From: Chloroflexota bacterium | GTDB lineage: Bacteria; Chloroflexota; Dormibacteria; Dormibacterales; Dormibacteraceae | Assembly (NCBI GenBank): GCA_005879675.1 | Contig: VBJE01000013.1 | Coordinates: 3,498 to 12,874, forward strand | DNA: 9,377 bases | Reading direction: 5' to 3' | Shown: positions 1 to 5,466 of the stretch, piece after piece | Numbering within the stretch: position 1 is the stretch's first letter | How the letters are laid out: every line of letters starts with the position of its first letter | Notes under the pieces: generated by a model | Databases searched by the model: none | Seen by the model: only the letters and a program-made list of their open reading frames with translations | What the model was told of the DNA's origin: nothing | Program-made: the position numbers and the translations under genes

Positions 1-280
1 CGAGGTCGATGCTGACGATCCGCTCTCCAAGCATGACGACGATGCGGTTCCGATACTGTTCCGGCGGCCGAAGCGGCAGCTCGTCTCTCGAAACGGTGCC
101 CAGCAGGTAGCCCTTGGAGAGGTGCGGCCTTTCGTAGGGCATCTCCCGCTCAGAGCCGATCAGGGTGATCTCGCCCTCGAATCCCCCGTCGCGCAGCCCG
201 GCCGCCACCGCGTCGCCGGCCGGGCCGGCGCCGACGATTACTGCTTTCGTTCCAGCTCCCGGAGCTTGCGCAGCGACCAA
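1..280 (-). CDS. FAD-dependent ferredoxin/rubredoxin reductase-like oxidoreductase (5' part, runs off left edge)
   Basis: About 93 N-terminal residues are visible. They begin with a Rossmann FAD-binding fold: VIVGAGPAGDAVAAGLR, then a second strand ending ITLIG. Next comes PYERPHLSKGYLLG, the hallmark of the class II ferredoxin/rubredoxin/putidaredoxin-reductase family of pyridine nucleotide-disulphide oxidoreductases. Such enzymes pass electrons from NAD(P)H through FAD to a small iron-sulphur protein; the cytoplasm is the expected location. No ATG or GTG lies in frame near the N-terminus. The only usable start I find is TTG at 280, which makes the gene overlap the end of ccmD by 43 bases, so the start is uncertain. 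Its position as the last visible gene of the ccm operon suggests co-expression and possibly a role in supplying reductant for heme or thiol chemistry, but that is inference. The NAD-binding and C-terminal domains lie outside the window. Confidence 0.8.
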   Translation of the reverse strand, partial: MVAAQAPGAGTKAVIVGAGPAGDAVAAGLRDGGFEGEITLIGSEREMPYERPHLSKGYLLGTVSRDELPLRPPEQYRNRIVVMLGERIVSIDL

Positions 281-339
281 CCCAGGTAGCCGCCGAGGAC
301 GATCACCGCGAACGCGTACGCCGGGACCAGGTAGCTCAC
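238..339 (-). CDS. ccmD: CcmD-like small membrane protein (heme exporter subunit)
   Basis: This is a 33-residue protein with GTG start (339-337) and TAA stop. It has one hydrophobic helix (about residues 4-20, YLVPAYAFAVIVLGGYLGW) followed by a basic, charged C-terminal helix (RKLRELERK). That is the CcmD pattern: an N-terminal Tyr-rich membrane helix with a positively charged cytoplasmic tail. CcmD is known to help release heme-loaded CcmE from the CcmABC complex. It is shorter than most CcmD proteins (about 40-60 residues). The GTG overlaps the TGA of ccmC (GTGA), and gene order after ccmC supports the call. With so little sequence, recognition relies on topology and position rather than on strong motifs. 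Confidence 0.75.
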   Translation of the reverse strand: MSYLVPAYAFAVIVLGGYLGWSLRKLRELERKQ

Positions 340-985
340 TGCACGGGCTCCGGCTCGCGAGTGGTGATCACCTTCACGGGCTCGGCGACATGCATCCTCT
401 CGTCCGTCAGCGTCTCGATCCGGTAGCGGATCGCGATCATCACCGCCGCGAGCACGAGGGTGCACGCCAGCGTGAACAGGAAGGTGGCGAGCATCTCCGG
501 AGGCAGCGCGTCGTTCTCGACGATAGATCCAGGGTGCTGCGAGCGCCACCACGTGACGCTGAAATGGACGACCGGCACGTCGATGAAACCGAAGATCCCG
601 ACCACGGCGGCGATGCGCGCGGCCTGCCTGCCCGGGTCCGCGAGGCGGCGCACGAGGAGGTAGCCGGCGTAGATGATCCACAGCACGAGGGTCGACGTGA
701 GGCGTGGGTCCCACGTCCAGTACGAACCCCAGATCGGCTTCGCCCACATGCGCCGGCGCGCGCGAAGCGGTCCGCGACGAGGCTCTCGTTGCGGAGGTAG
801 ATGATCCCGCCGACCAGCACGACCGCGAAGCACCCGTAGGCGGCGATCGCCGAGCTGACGTGCAGGTAGAAGATGCGCTGCACCGGCCCCTGGAGGTAGT
901 CGGTCGGCGCGTAGAGGAAGATCGCCGCGCCCGCGACCAGCATCAACGCGACGGCCGCGACGGCCCACCTCTCGTGGCGGCTCAT
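336..985 (-). pseudogene. ccmC: ccmC, heme exporter subunit, with internal deletion and frameshift
   Basis: CcmC is the integral membrane protein that loads heme onto CcmE. The N-terminal part starts at ATG 985 (ATGA overlap with the ccmB stop) and reads about 79 residues, including the first helix and the first conserved heme-ligand His in IFYLHVSSA, ending near ADRFARAGA. The rest is in another frame: from about 749 down it reads MWAKPIWGSYWTWDPRLTS, the tryptophan-rich WWD heme-binding motif, then the second His region (DVPVVHFSVTWWR) and a further helix, ending at TGA 336-338. The two parts total about 216 residues against roughly 230-250 for the family. The conserved segment before the WWD motif (normally like SAEVGxxFTxxxLxTG) is absent. 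This implies loss of roughly 50 bases, not divisible by three, at about 745-765. Either the gene is broken or the sequence has an assembly error; the intact surrounding operon favours an error or a very recent mutation. Confidence 0.85.
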
Positions 986-1644
986 TCGTCCAGCACGAAG
1001 CGAGCGGCGAGGGAGGTGAGCACCAGGAAAAGTATGTCGAAGTCGAGCAGAAGGCCGATCGCCTCCTGGTAGTTGCCGGGCAGTCCCATCGCGGACTGCA
1101 CCGCCTGCCCGCCGGCGATGATGAACGGGATCCAGAGAGGCAGCGTGAGCAGCGGCAGCAGCAGCTCGCGCGCTCGGACGCGGGCGACGATCGCGGCGAA
1201 CAAGACGCCCAGCGCCGCCATCCCGACCGTCGCCAGCAGCACGGCCGCAACCACCTCCGCACTCAATGGCGTGCCGAAGAACAGGGTCAGCGCGGGCAGG
1301 AGCACGACCTCGCATACGACAAGCAGCAGCGTCGCCGCCAGCGCCTTGCCCGCGAAGATGGCGACCGGCGACGCGGGCGTCATCAGCATCGCCTCCAGGG
1401 ACGCCTGCTCGCGCTCGGCGGCAAAGGTGCGGCCGAACGCGACGAGGCCGGCGAAGACGAGCGCGAGCCAGAGGATCCCGGGCGCGATGGACGCCGCGTT
1501 GCGCGCGTCGATCTGGAAACCGAAGTTGCCGATGAGCAGCGCCAGGATGATGAACTGCGCGAGCGCGGGCACCATCTCGCGCGTCCGCCACTCCGACCTC
1601 AGGTCCTTGCGGGCCACCGCGAGCGCGACGCGAACCGGGTTCAT
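982..1644 (-). CDS. ccmB: Heme exporter protein B (CcmB), ABC transporter membrane subunit
   Basis: This is a 220-residue, strongly hydrophobic protein with about six membrane segments (roughly residues 28-45, 54-72, 98-120, 130-153, 160-178, 195-213). It matches CcmB in length and layout. The N-terminus has the basic amphipathic KDLRSEWRTRE; the cytoplasmic loop after helix 2 reads GRTFAAEREQASLEAMLMTP, the typical FAxEREQGxLExLLxxP motif. Near residue 155, ARVRARELLLPLLTLPL matches the conserved R-ARELLLPLLxxPL stretch. CcmB works with CcmA and CcmC in the inner-membrane complex that releases holo-CcmE. ATG at 1644 overlaps the TGA of ccmA (ATGA), and its own stop overlaps the ccmC start the same way. 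The protein appears full length and intact. Confidence 0.95.
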   Translation of the reverse strand: MNPVRVALAVARKDLRSEWRTREMVPALAQFIILALLIGNFGFQIDARNAASIAPGILWLALVFAGLVAFGRTFAAEREQASLEAMLMTPASPVAIFAGKALAATLLLVVCEVVLLPALTLFFGTPLSAEVVAAVLLATVGMAALGVLFAAIVARVRARELLLPLLTLPLWIPFIIAGGQAVQSAMGLPGNYQEAIGLLLDFDILFLVLTSLAARFVLDE

Positions 1645-2285
1645 CGGACGACGCGAAGGCGGGTCGCCGTGCCGAGCGACCGGCCGTGCCGCAGCTCCAG
1701 CGTGCGCGGGCACAGCCGGTTCGCGAGCGCGTGGTCGTGCGTCGCCAGGATCACGGTCTTGCCCTCCATCACGCGCGTCAGCAGGTCGGCGGCCGCCTCG
1801 CCGAGGCTGGCGTCCGGTTCGTCGAGGACCAGGAGTCGAGGCTCGTGGAGGATGGCGCGCCCGATCGCGAGCCGCTGCTGCATGCCACGCGACAGCCGGT
1901 CGGCGCGCCGGTGCGCCACCGGCGTCAGGCCGACGACCTCCAGCACCTCCTCGACGCGAGTGCGGCTCACCTCCTGGAGGTCGCCGAAGAACTCGAGGTT
2001 CTCGACCGCCGACAGCGCGGGATACAGGCCCGGCGCGTGCGCCACATAGCCGAGGTGGTGCCGGAGGCGGCGTTTCTCGCGGAACGCGTCCAGGCCGGCG
2101 ATCTGCAGCTGGCCCGCGGTCGGCCTCAGCGCCGTCGCCAGGATGCGGAGGAGGGTCGTCTTGCCGGCGCCGTTGTCACCGAGCACAGCCATGTGCTCGC
2201 CCGTGTCGAGCACCAGGTCGACACCGTCGAGCGCGAGCTCGTGGCCGAACCAGTGGGTAAGGCCGTTGCCGACAAGAAGGCTCAT
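1641..2285 (-). CDS. ccmA: Heme exporter ATP-binding protein (CcmA)
   Basis: This is a 214-residue ABC ATPase, the usual CcmA length. Motifs in order: Walker A GDNGAGKTT (36-44), YVAHAPGLYP in the Q-loop region (80-89), signature LSRGMQQR (131-138), Walker B LLVLDEP (151-157) and switch His in ATHD (H183). LSRGMQQR in place of LSGGxxQR and the HAPGLY stretch are typical of CcmA. ATP hydrolysis by CcmA drives release of heme-CcmE from CcmC/CcmD. ATG at 2285 overlaps the stop of the small upstream ORF (ATGA). It is preceded at 8 bases by GAGGAAG, the clearest Shine-Dalgarno site in the operon, which decides the start. The gene is complete. Confidence 0.95.
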   Translation of the reverse strand: MSLLVGNGLTHWFGHELALDGVDLVLDTGEHMAVLGDNGAGKTTLLRILATALRPTAGQLQIAGLDAFREKRRLRHHLGYVAHAPGLYPALSAVENLEFFGDLQEVSRTRVEEVLEVVGLTPVAHRRADRLSRGMQQRLAIGRAILHEPRLLVLDEPDASLGEAAADLLTRVMEGKTVILATHDHALANRLCPRTLELRHGRSLGTATRLRVVR

Positions 2286-2422
2286 GGAGTTGTCTTCCTC
2301 ATTTTTGGGGAAGCACCCGGCGGAGCCGGGGGATGGGGCTGTTCTCCAGGCGTCTTGATGAGCGGCCAGAGCACCACAGGCCCCGCCAGGAACAGGAGCA
2401 GCGTCGCGACGATGATGGCCAT
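2282..2422 (-). CDS. 46-residue single-pass membrane protein between ccmF and ccmA
   Basis: A short ORF with ATG at 2422, two bases after the ccmF stop, and TGA overlapping the ccmA ATG. Residues 2-23 form one strong membrane helix with AGPVVLWPLIK at its end; the remaining half is a Pro-rich, basic tail (HPPAPPGASPKMRK). The xxLWPLI ending of the helix resembles the first helix of CcmI, or of the small CcmI-like proteins found in ccm operons, but the TPR or zinc-ribbon part is missing. The tight packing on both sides supports real translation. The function is not known; it could be a minimal partner of CcmF or a reduced CcmI. It is unlikely to be a random frame because the hydrophobic segment is clean and the junctions fit. 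Confidence 0.65.
   Translation of the reverse strand: MAIIVATLLLFLAGPVVLWPLIKTPGEQPHPPAPPGASPKMRKTTP
2294..2300 (-). promoter_or_regulatory. Shine-Dalgarno site of ccmA
   Basis: GAGGAAG on the minus strand, 8 bases before the ccmA ATG at 2285, lying inside the last codons of the small membrane ORF. I saw no comparable site before ccmB, ccmC, ccmD or ccmF. This suggests that ccmA is translated by fresh initiation and the downstream genes by termination-reinitiation at overlapping stops and starts. Confidence 0.6.
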
Positions 2423-2424
2423 CG

Positions 2425-4398
2425 CTACGCGGGCAGGGTAATCGGGATGCGGCGCCTTGCCAACTCCGCATCCATCGCCCGCTCTCCGACGTTGCCGAGC
2501 ACCACGCCGAGGATGATCACCGCTCCGCCGGCCCAGATCCACGTCACCAGCGGGTTGACGAAAACGCGGAACGATGCCCTCCCGTCCTCGCTCATCCCCG
2601 CCAGCACGACGTAGACGTCGGCCAACGGAGTGGTCGTGATCGCGACGTGGGTCAGCGCCTGGCCGCCGAGCCCGGCGTAGACGGCCCGAGACGGCTCCAG
2701 GGTCCGGTCGCCGAACCTCATGGCGGCGATGAGCTCGTCGTGGTCGCCGAACTGGCGCTGCCCCGAGCCGGTGTAGGTGAGCGTGTAGCCGGCGACGGTC
2801 ACCTGCTCGCCGGGCGCCAGGGTCACGTCCTTCTCCTGCTGGCCGCCCTGCGAGGCCGCGATGCCGACCGCGACGACGAGCATGCCGAGATGCGCGAGGT
2901 AGGCGCCGTAGCGCCGCCGCCTGACGAGCACCGACCTCGGCTTGCTGAGGAGCGCCCGTCCGTACTCGGTGAACACCGTCGCGGCCGCCGCGGCGGCGAG
3001 CGGAATCCCCAGCAGGACCGCGGGCGACCTGACGCCGGCGACCGCGAGCACCACGAGGACCACGGCAGCCGTGCCCGCCGGCCAGCGCAGCGCGCGGAGC
3101 GTGGGCAGTCCGGCGCGGCGCCACGGGAGCAGCGGTCCCACCGCGAGCAGAGCGAGCAGGGCGGCCAGCAGCGGCCCGGCCGCCCGCTCGTAGTACGGCG
3201 CGCCGACGACGCGCTCCAGCCCGAGCATGCCGGAGACCAGCGGCAGCACCGTTCCCCAGAAAACCACCGCCACGACGCCGACCAGCAGCACGTTCTGGAG
3301 CACGAAGGCGCCCTCGCGCGAGACAGGGTCGGCGGGGCGCCTTGCGACGGAGGCGCCTGCGCGCGCCCGCGTCGCCAGGAGGACCGCGGAGAAGACCATG
3401 CAGGCGAACAGGAACCCGAGGAACCACGGTCCGATGGCGCTGATCGCGAACGTGTGCACCGACGGCACGACGCCGCTGCGGACGATGAAGGTGCCGAACA
3501 CGACGAGCAGGAACGCCAGCATCACCAGGCCGAGGTTCCATGCGCGCAGCCGGCCTCTCTTCTCCTGCACCTGCGACGAATGCAGGTACGCGGTCGTCGC
3601 CAGCCACGGCATCAGGGCGACGTTCTCCACCGGGTCCCATCCCCAGTAGCCGCCCCAGCCGAGCACGTGGTACGCCCACCACATGCCGAGCAGCAGGCCT
3701 GTCGACTGCAGGCTCCAGGCGACGAGCGCGAAGCGCCGCGTGTGCCGAATCCACTCCGCGTCCGACCGGCCCGCCAGCAGGGCCGCGCTCGCGAAGGCGA
3801 ACGGGATGGCGAACGCGGCGAACCCGGCGAGGACCACCGGGGGATGGATGAGCATGCCGCCGTCGCGCAGGATCGGGTTGAGGCCGAGCCCGTCAGGCGG
3901 CGTGACCGACAGGAGGTCGAACGGGCTCGCGACGACGGCGAGCACGAACAGGAAGAACGCGAGGATCGAAGCCAGGATGCCCGCGGCGTAGGCGGCGACG
4001 CGGCCCCCCAGCGCCGTGCTCGCGATCAACGACGCGCTGCCGAGCAGGCCGAGGATCAGGGTCCAGTACAGGAGCGATCCCTCCTGGCCGCCGTAGAACG
4101 CGGCGGCGACCAGCGCGATGGGTGTCGAGAGATCGGTGTGCTCGGCGACGTACGCGAGCGAGAAATCGTGGCTCAGCAGGGCCGTCTCGAGCACGATCGC
4201 CGCGAGGACGGTCATGGCCGTCGCGGCGTAGAACGCCCGCCGGCCGATCTGGACGAAGACCGCGCTGTTGCGCCAGCCCGCCCAGAAGGAAAGCAGCGCC
4301 GAGAAGCCGCCGAGCACCAGCCCCGCAAGTAGAGCGCCCGCGCCGAGGAATCCGAGGATCAACTCGTGTAAGGCTGGGTCGCGAAGCGCGACGGGCAT
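2425..4398 (-). CDS. ccmF: Cytochrome c heme lyase subunit CcmF
   Basis: A 657-residue, polytopic membrane protein with full family length. CcmF takes heme from CcmE and attaches it to apocytochrome c outside the membrane, also acting as a quinol:heme oxidoreductase. Visible motifs: GGQEGSLLYW (103-112), HPPVVLAGF (185-193, conserved His), WGGYWGWDPVEN (248-259, the WWD heme-binding domain), FGTFIVRSGV (301-310), SVHTFA (313-318), then IGPWFLGFLF. The C-terminal third has a large external loop and a last helix (WIWAGGAVIILGVVLG). The start is taken as ATG 4398, which overlaps ccmE by 40 bases. A TTG at 4362 would instead give the 4-base stop/start overlap seen elsewhere in this operon, but would remove 12 residues. 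No break or deletion was seen. Confidence 0.96.
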   Translation of the reverse strand: MPVALRDPALHELILGFLGAGALLAGLVLGGFSALLSFWAGWRNSAVFVQIGRRAFYAATAMTVLAAIVLETALLSHDFSLAYVAEHTDLSTPIALVAAAFYGGQEGSLLYWTLILGLLGSASLIASTALGGRVAAYAAGILASILAFFLFVLAVVASPFDLLSVTPPDGLGLNPILRDGGMLIHPPVVLAGFAAFAIPFAFASAALLAGRSDAEWIRHTRRFALVAWSLQSTGLLLGMWWAYHVLGWGGYWGWDPVENVALMPWLATTAYLHSSQVQEKRGRLRAWNLGLVMLAFLLVVFGTFIVRSGVVPSVHTFAISAIGPWFLGFLFACMVFSAVLLATRARAGASVARRPADPVSREGAFVLQNVLLVGVVAVVFWGTVLPLVSGMLGLERVVGAPYYERAAGPLLAALLALLAVGPLLPWRRAGLPTLRALRWPAGTAAVVLVVLAVAGVRSPAVLLGIPLAAAAAATVFTEYGRALLSKPRSVLVRRRRYGAYLAHLGMLVVAVGIAASQGGQQEKDVTLAPGEQVTVAGYTLTYTGSGQRQFGDHDELIAAMRFGDRTLEPSRAVYAGLGGQALTHVAITTTPLADVYVVLAGMSEDGRASFRVFVNPLVTWIWAGGAVIILGVVLGNVGERAMDAELARRRIPITLPA

Positions 4399-4793
4399 TT
4401 CGCAAGCAGAGTCCGCGCGTGGAACACGCCGTCGGCGCCCAGCCGTCCCTCCACCACGACGGTGATCCCCGGCCGGAAGATGTCCGGCAGCGTGCCGGTG
4501 TACTCGACTGGTATCGCGGCCGACGCGTCCTTCTCCGTGAAGGTCACATGAAGGCCGCCGTCGGTCCTGTGCACGTCGTCCTGGACGACACCCGCGACCC
4601 GCACGTCGCCTGTCTGCGCGTGGTGGCGCAGCTCGGACACCGTCAGGTAGTACTCCGCGGTACCGCCGGACGCCGAGTAGATGAGGTAGCCCACGCACGC
4701 CGCGACCACGGCCACGGGCGCGCCCCACTTCAACGCGAGGATCACGACGCCGGGATCCGACGCATATTTCGCGGCATCGGCGGCCGGAGCCAA
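4359..4793 (-). CDS. ccmE: Cytochrome c maturation heme chaperone CcmE, Cys-type variant
   Basis: 144 residues from TTG 4793. There is a short N-terminal cytoplasmic part, one membrane anchor (about 24-40, WGAPVAVVAACVGYLIY), then an OB-fold periplasmic domain with the family pattern: EYYLTVSEL (48-55), VRVAGVV (65-70), IPVEYTGTLPDIFRPG (94-109), VVVEGRLGADGVFHARTLLAKC. Classical CcmE binds heme covalently through His in HxxxY. Here the site is C133-PSR-F137. Cys at this place is known from the variant System I of archaea and Desulfovibrio-type bacteria (CxxxY), which lacks CcmH; the Phe in place of Tyr is unusual. TTG is the only start before an in-frame stop at 4824-4826. A GTG at 4743 would give a 127-residue form beginning just before the anchor and is also possible. 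No clear ribosome binding site was seen for either. Confidence 0.92.
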   Translation of the reverse strand: MAPAADAAKYASDPGVVILALKWGAPVAVVAACVGYLIYSASGGTAEYYLTVSELRHHAQTGDVRVAGVVQDDVHRTDGGLHVTFTEKDASAAIPVEYTGTLPDIFRPGITVVVEGRLGADGVFHARTLLAKCPSRFATQPYTS

Positions 4794-4935
4794 GGAAAGG
4801 GTGGCGCGGCTAGGAGCGCATCGCTAGATGCGTGACGACGCAGCGCCGGGCCCCTTGACGCCGGCTTCAGCGCCGCAGGCGCCCGGCCGCCTAGGCCGCG
4901 AAGATGCGAGGAGCCTCGGCGGCGTGATCCTCTGA
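4794..4935. other. 142-base intergenic region between tlpA-like gene and ccmE with clustered hairpins
   Basis: The longest non-coding stretch of the window. Besides the repeat at 4817-4832 it holds GCGCC-GCA-GGCGC at 4870-4882 and CGGCC-GCCTA-GGCCG at 4884-4898. A fourth repeat at 4923-4940 extends into the tlpA stop codon. The heptamer AGATGCG occurs twice (4826-4832 and 4902-4908). I see no convincing -35/-10 pair for the minus strand and no poly-T terminator, so whether ccmE has its own promoter here or is read through from tlpA is open. GC-rich dyads like these also arise by chance in such DNA. Confidence 0.4.
4817..4832. repeat. Perfect short inverted repeat upstream of ccmE
   Basis: CGCATC-GCTA-GATGCG, with 6-base arms and a 4-base loop, 24 bases upstream of the probable ccmE start. 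In the transcript it would form a small hairpin in the leader. There is no U-tract on either side, so a classical terminator is unlikely; an operator or translational control element is possible. Confidence 0.5.
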
Positions 4936-4940
4936 TCACG
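4923..4940. repeat. Inverted repeat overlapping the stop of the tlpA-like gene
   Basis: CGTGATC-CTCT-GATCACG, perfect 7-base arms with a 4-base loop. It covers the TGA stop (4936-4938) of the thioredoxin-like gene on the minus strand. The sequence after it on that strand (CCGCCGAGG) has no run of T, so it is not a standard intrinsic terminator. It may stabilise the 3' end or cause pausing. Confidence 0.5.
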
Positions 4941-5451
4941 ACGCGATCAGGGCCAGGTAGTGGTCGAGGGTGGTGGCGTCGAGCGGTCCGGTGAAGGACG
5001 CGACAACCACGCCATCGGAGTTGATGAAGAACGTCGCCGGTAGAGCAGCGACTCCATACGACTGGTATGTCCCGGTGACGATGGGCCCGGCGGGATACGA
5101 GTGCGGATGGCGCTGCTCGAAGGCGCTGAACCCGGATGCCGTGTCCTGGTTGTTGGCGCCCACGAACGCGACGTCCGCGTGCGCCTTGGCGCCGTCCGCC
5201 AGCACGCCGCCCTCCTCGACGCACGGACCGCACCACGACGCCCAGAAGTTCAGGACCACGGGCTTTCCCTGCAGGTCCCAGACACGCACCTCGTCGCCGG
5301 TCGCCGTCTGGATGGCGAGCTTCGGCGCGGTCTTGCCGAGGACGGGCGGGTTGGACAGCGCCGCGTGCTGCAAGCCCCAGGCGAGGGAGAGCATCAGGAT
5401 CGAGCCGAGCACCACCGCGACGGCCCCGATCGCTAGCGAGCGGCGAGACAT
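4936..5451 (-). CDS. TlpA/ResA/CcmG-like membrane-anchored thioredoxin
   Basis: 171 residues. An N-terminal signal anchor (about 6-27, after MSRRS) puts the thioredoxin domain outside the cytoplasmic membrane. The domain begins near GKTAPKLAIQTATGDEVRV (39-57). It has VVLNFWASWCGPC (65-77) with redox-active C74 and C77, GANNQD (98-103) and the cis-Pro loop ALPATFFI (136-143, P138). This is the alkyl hydroperoxide reductase/TSA-TlpA type used in cytochrome c maturation to keep CxxCH thiols reduced (CcmG/ResA). Its position directly upstream of ccmE supports that role, although a general TlpA cannot be excluded by sequence. No CcdA-type reductant donor is in the window. ATG 5451 is chosen because it begins the signal anchor and has a -10-like box 8 bases before it; there is no Shine-Dalgarno site. 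Confidence 0.9.
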   Translation of the reverse strand: MSRRSLAIGAVAVVLGSILMLSLAWGLQHAALSNPPVLGKTAPKLAIQTATGDEVRVWDLQGKPVVLNFWASWCGPCVEEGGVLADGAKAHADVAFVGANNQDTASGFSAFEQRHPHSYPAGPIVTGTYQSYGVAALPATFFINSDGVVVASFTGPLDATTLDHYLALIAS

Positions 5452-5459
5452 CCGGCCTG

Positions 5460-5465
5460 AGTCTA
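5460..5465 (-). promoter_or_regulatory. Putative -10 box (leaderless) of the tlpA-like gene
   Basis: TAGACT on the minus strand, 8 bases before ATG 5451. It fits TANNNT and would place transcription start at or within a couple of bases of the ATG. No Shine-Dalgarno sequence lies between. It sits just after the TAA stop of the upstream glycosidase gene. No -35 element is evident at 17 bases. Confidence 0.4.
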
Positions 5466-5466
5466 A

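Noticed and set aside
740..775. Programmed ribosomal frameshift in ccmC
   Set aside because: No slippery heptamer is visible, and conserved residues are missing as well as the frame being changed, which points to deletion.
440..1591. Long 383-residue minus-strand frame across ccmB and ccmC
   Set aside because: Only its last part (985 to about 750) is real, as the N-terminal half of ccmC; the rest is out of frame with ccmB, which is intact in another frame.
2647..4332. 561-residue open frame on the plus strand opposite ccmF
   Set aside because: It is an antisense shadow of ccmF in GC-rich DNA, with low-complexity Arg/Glu/Asp/Gln composition and no recognisable domain.
4923..4940. Intrinsic terminator after the tlpA-like gene
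   Set aside because: The hairpin is perfect but short and is not followed by a T-run on the minus strand, so it is listed only as an inverted repeat.
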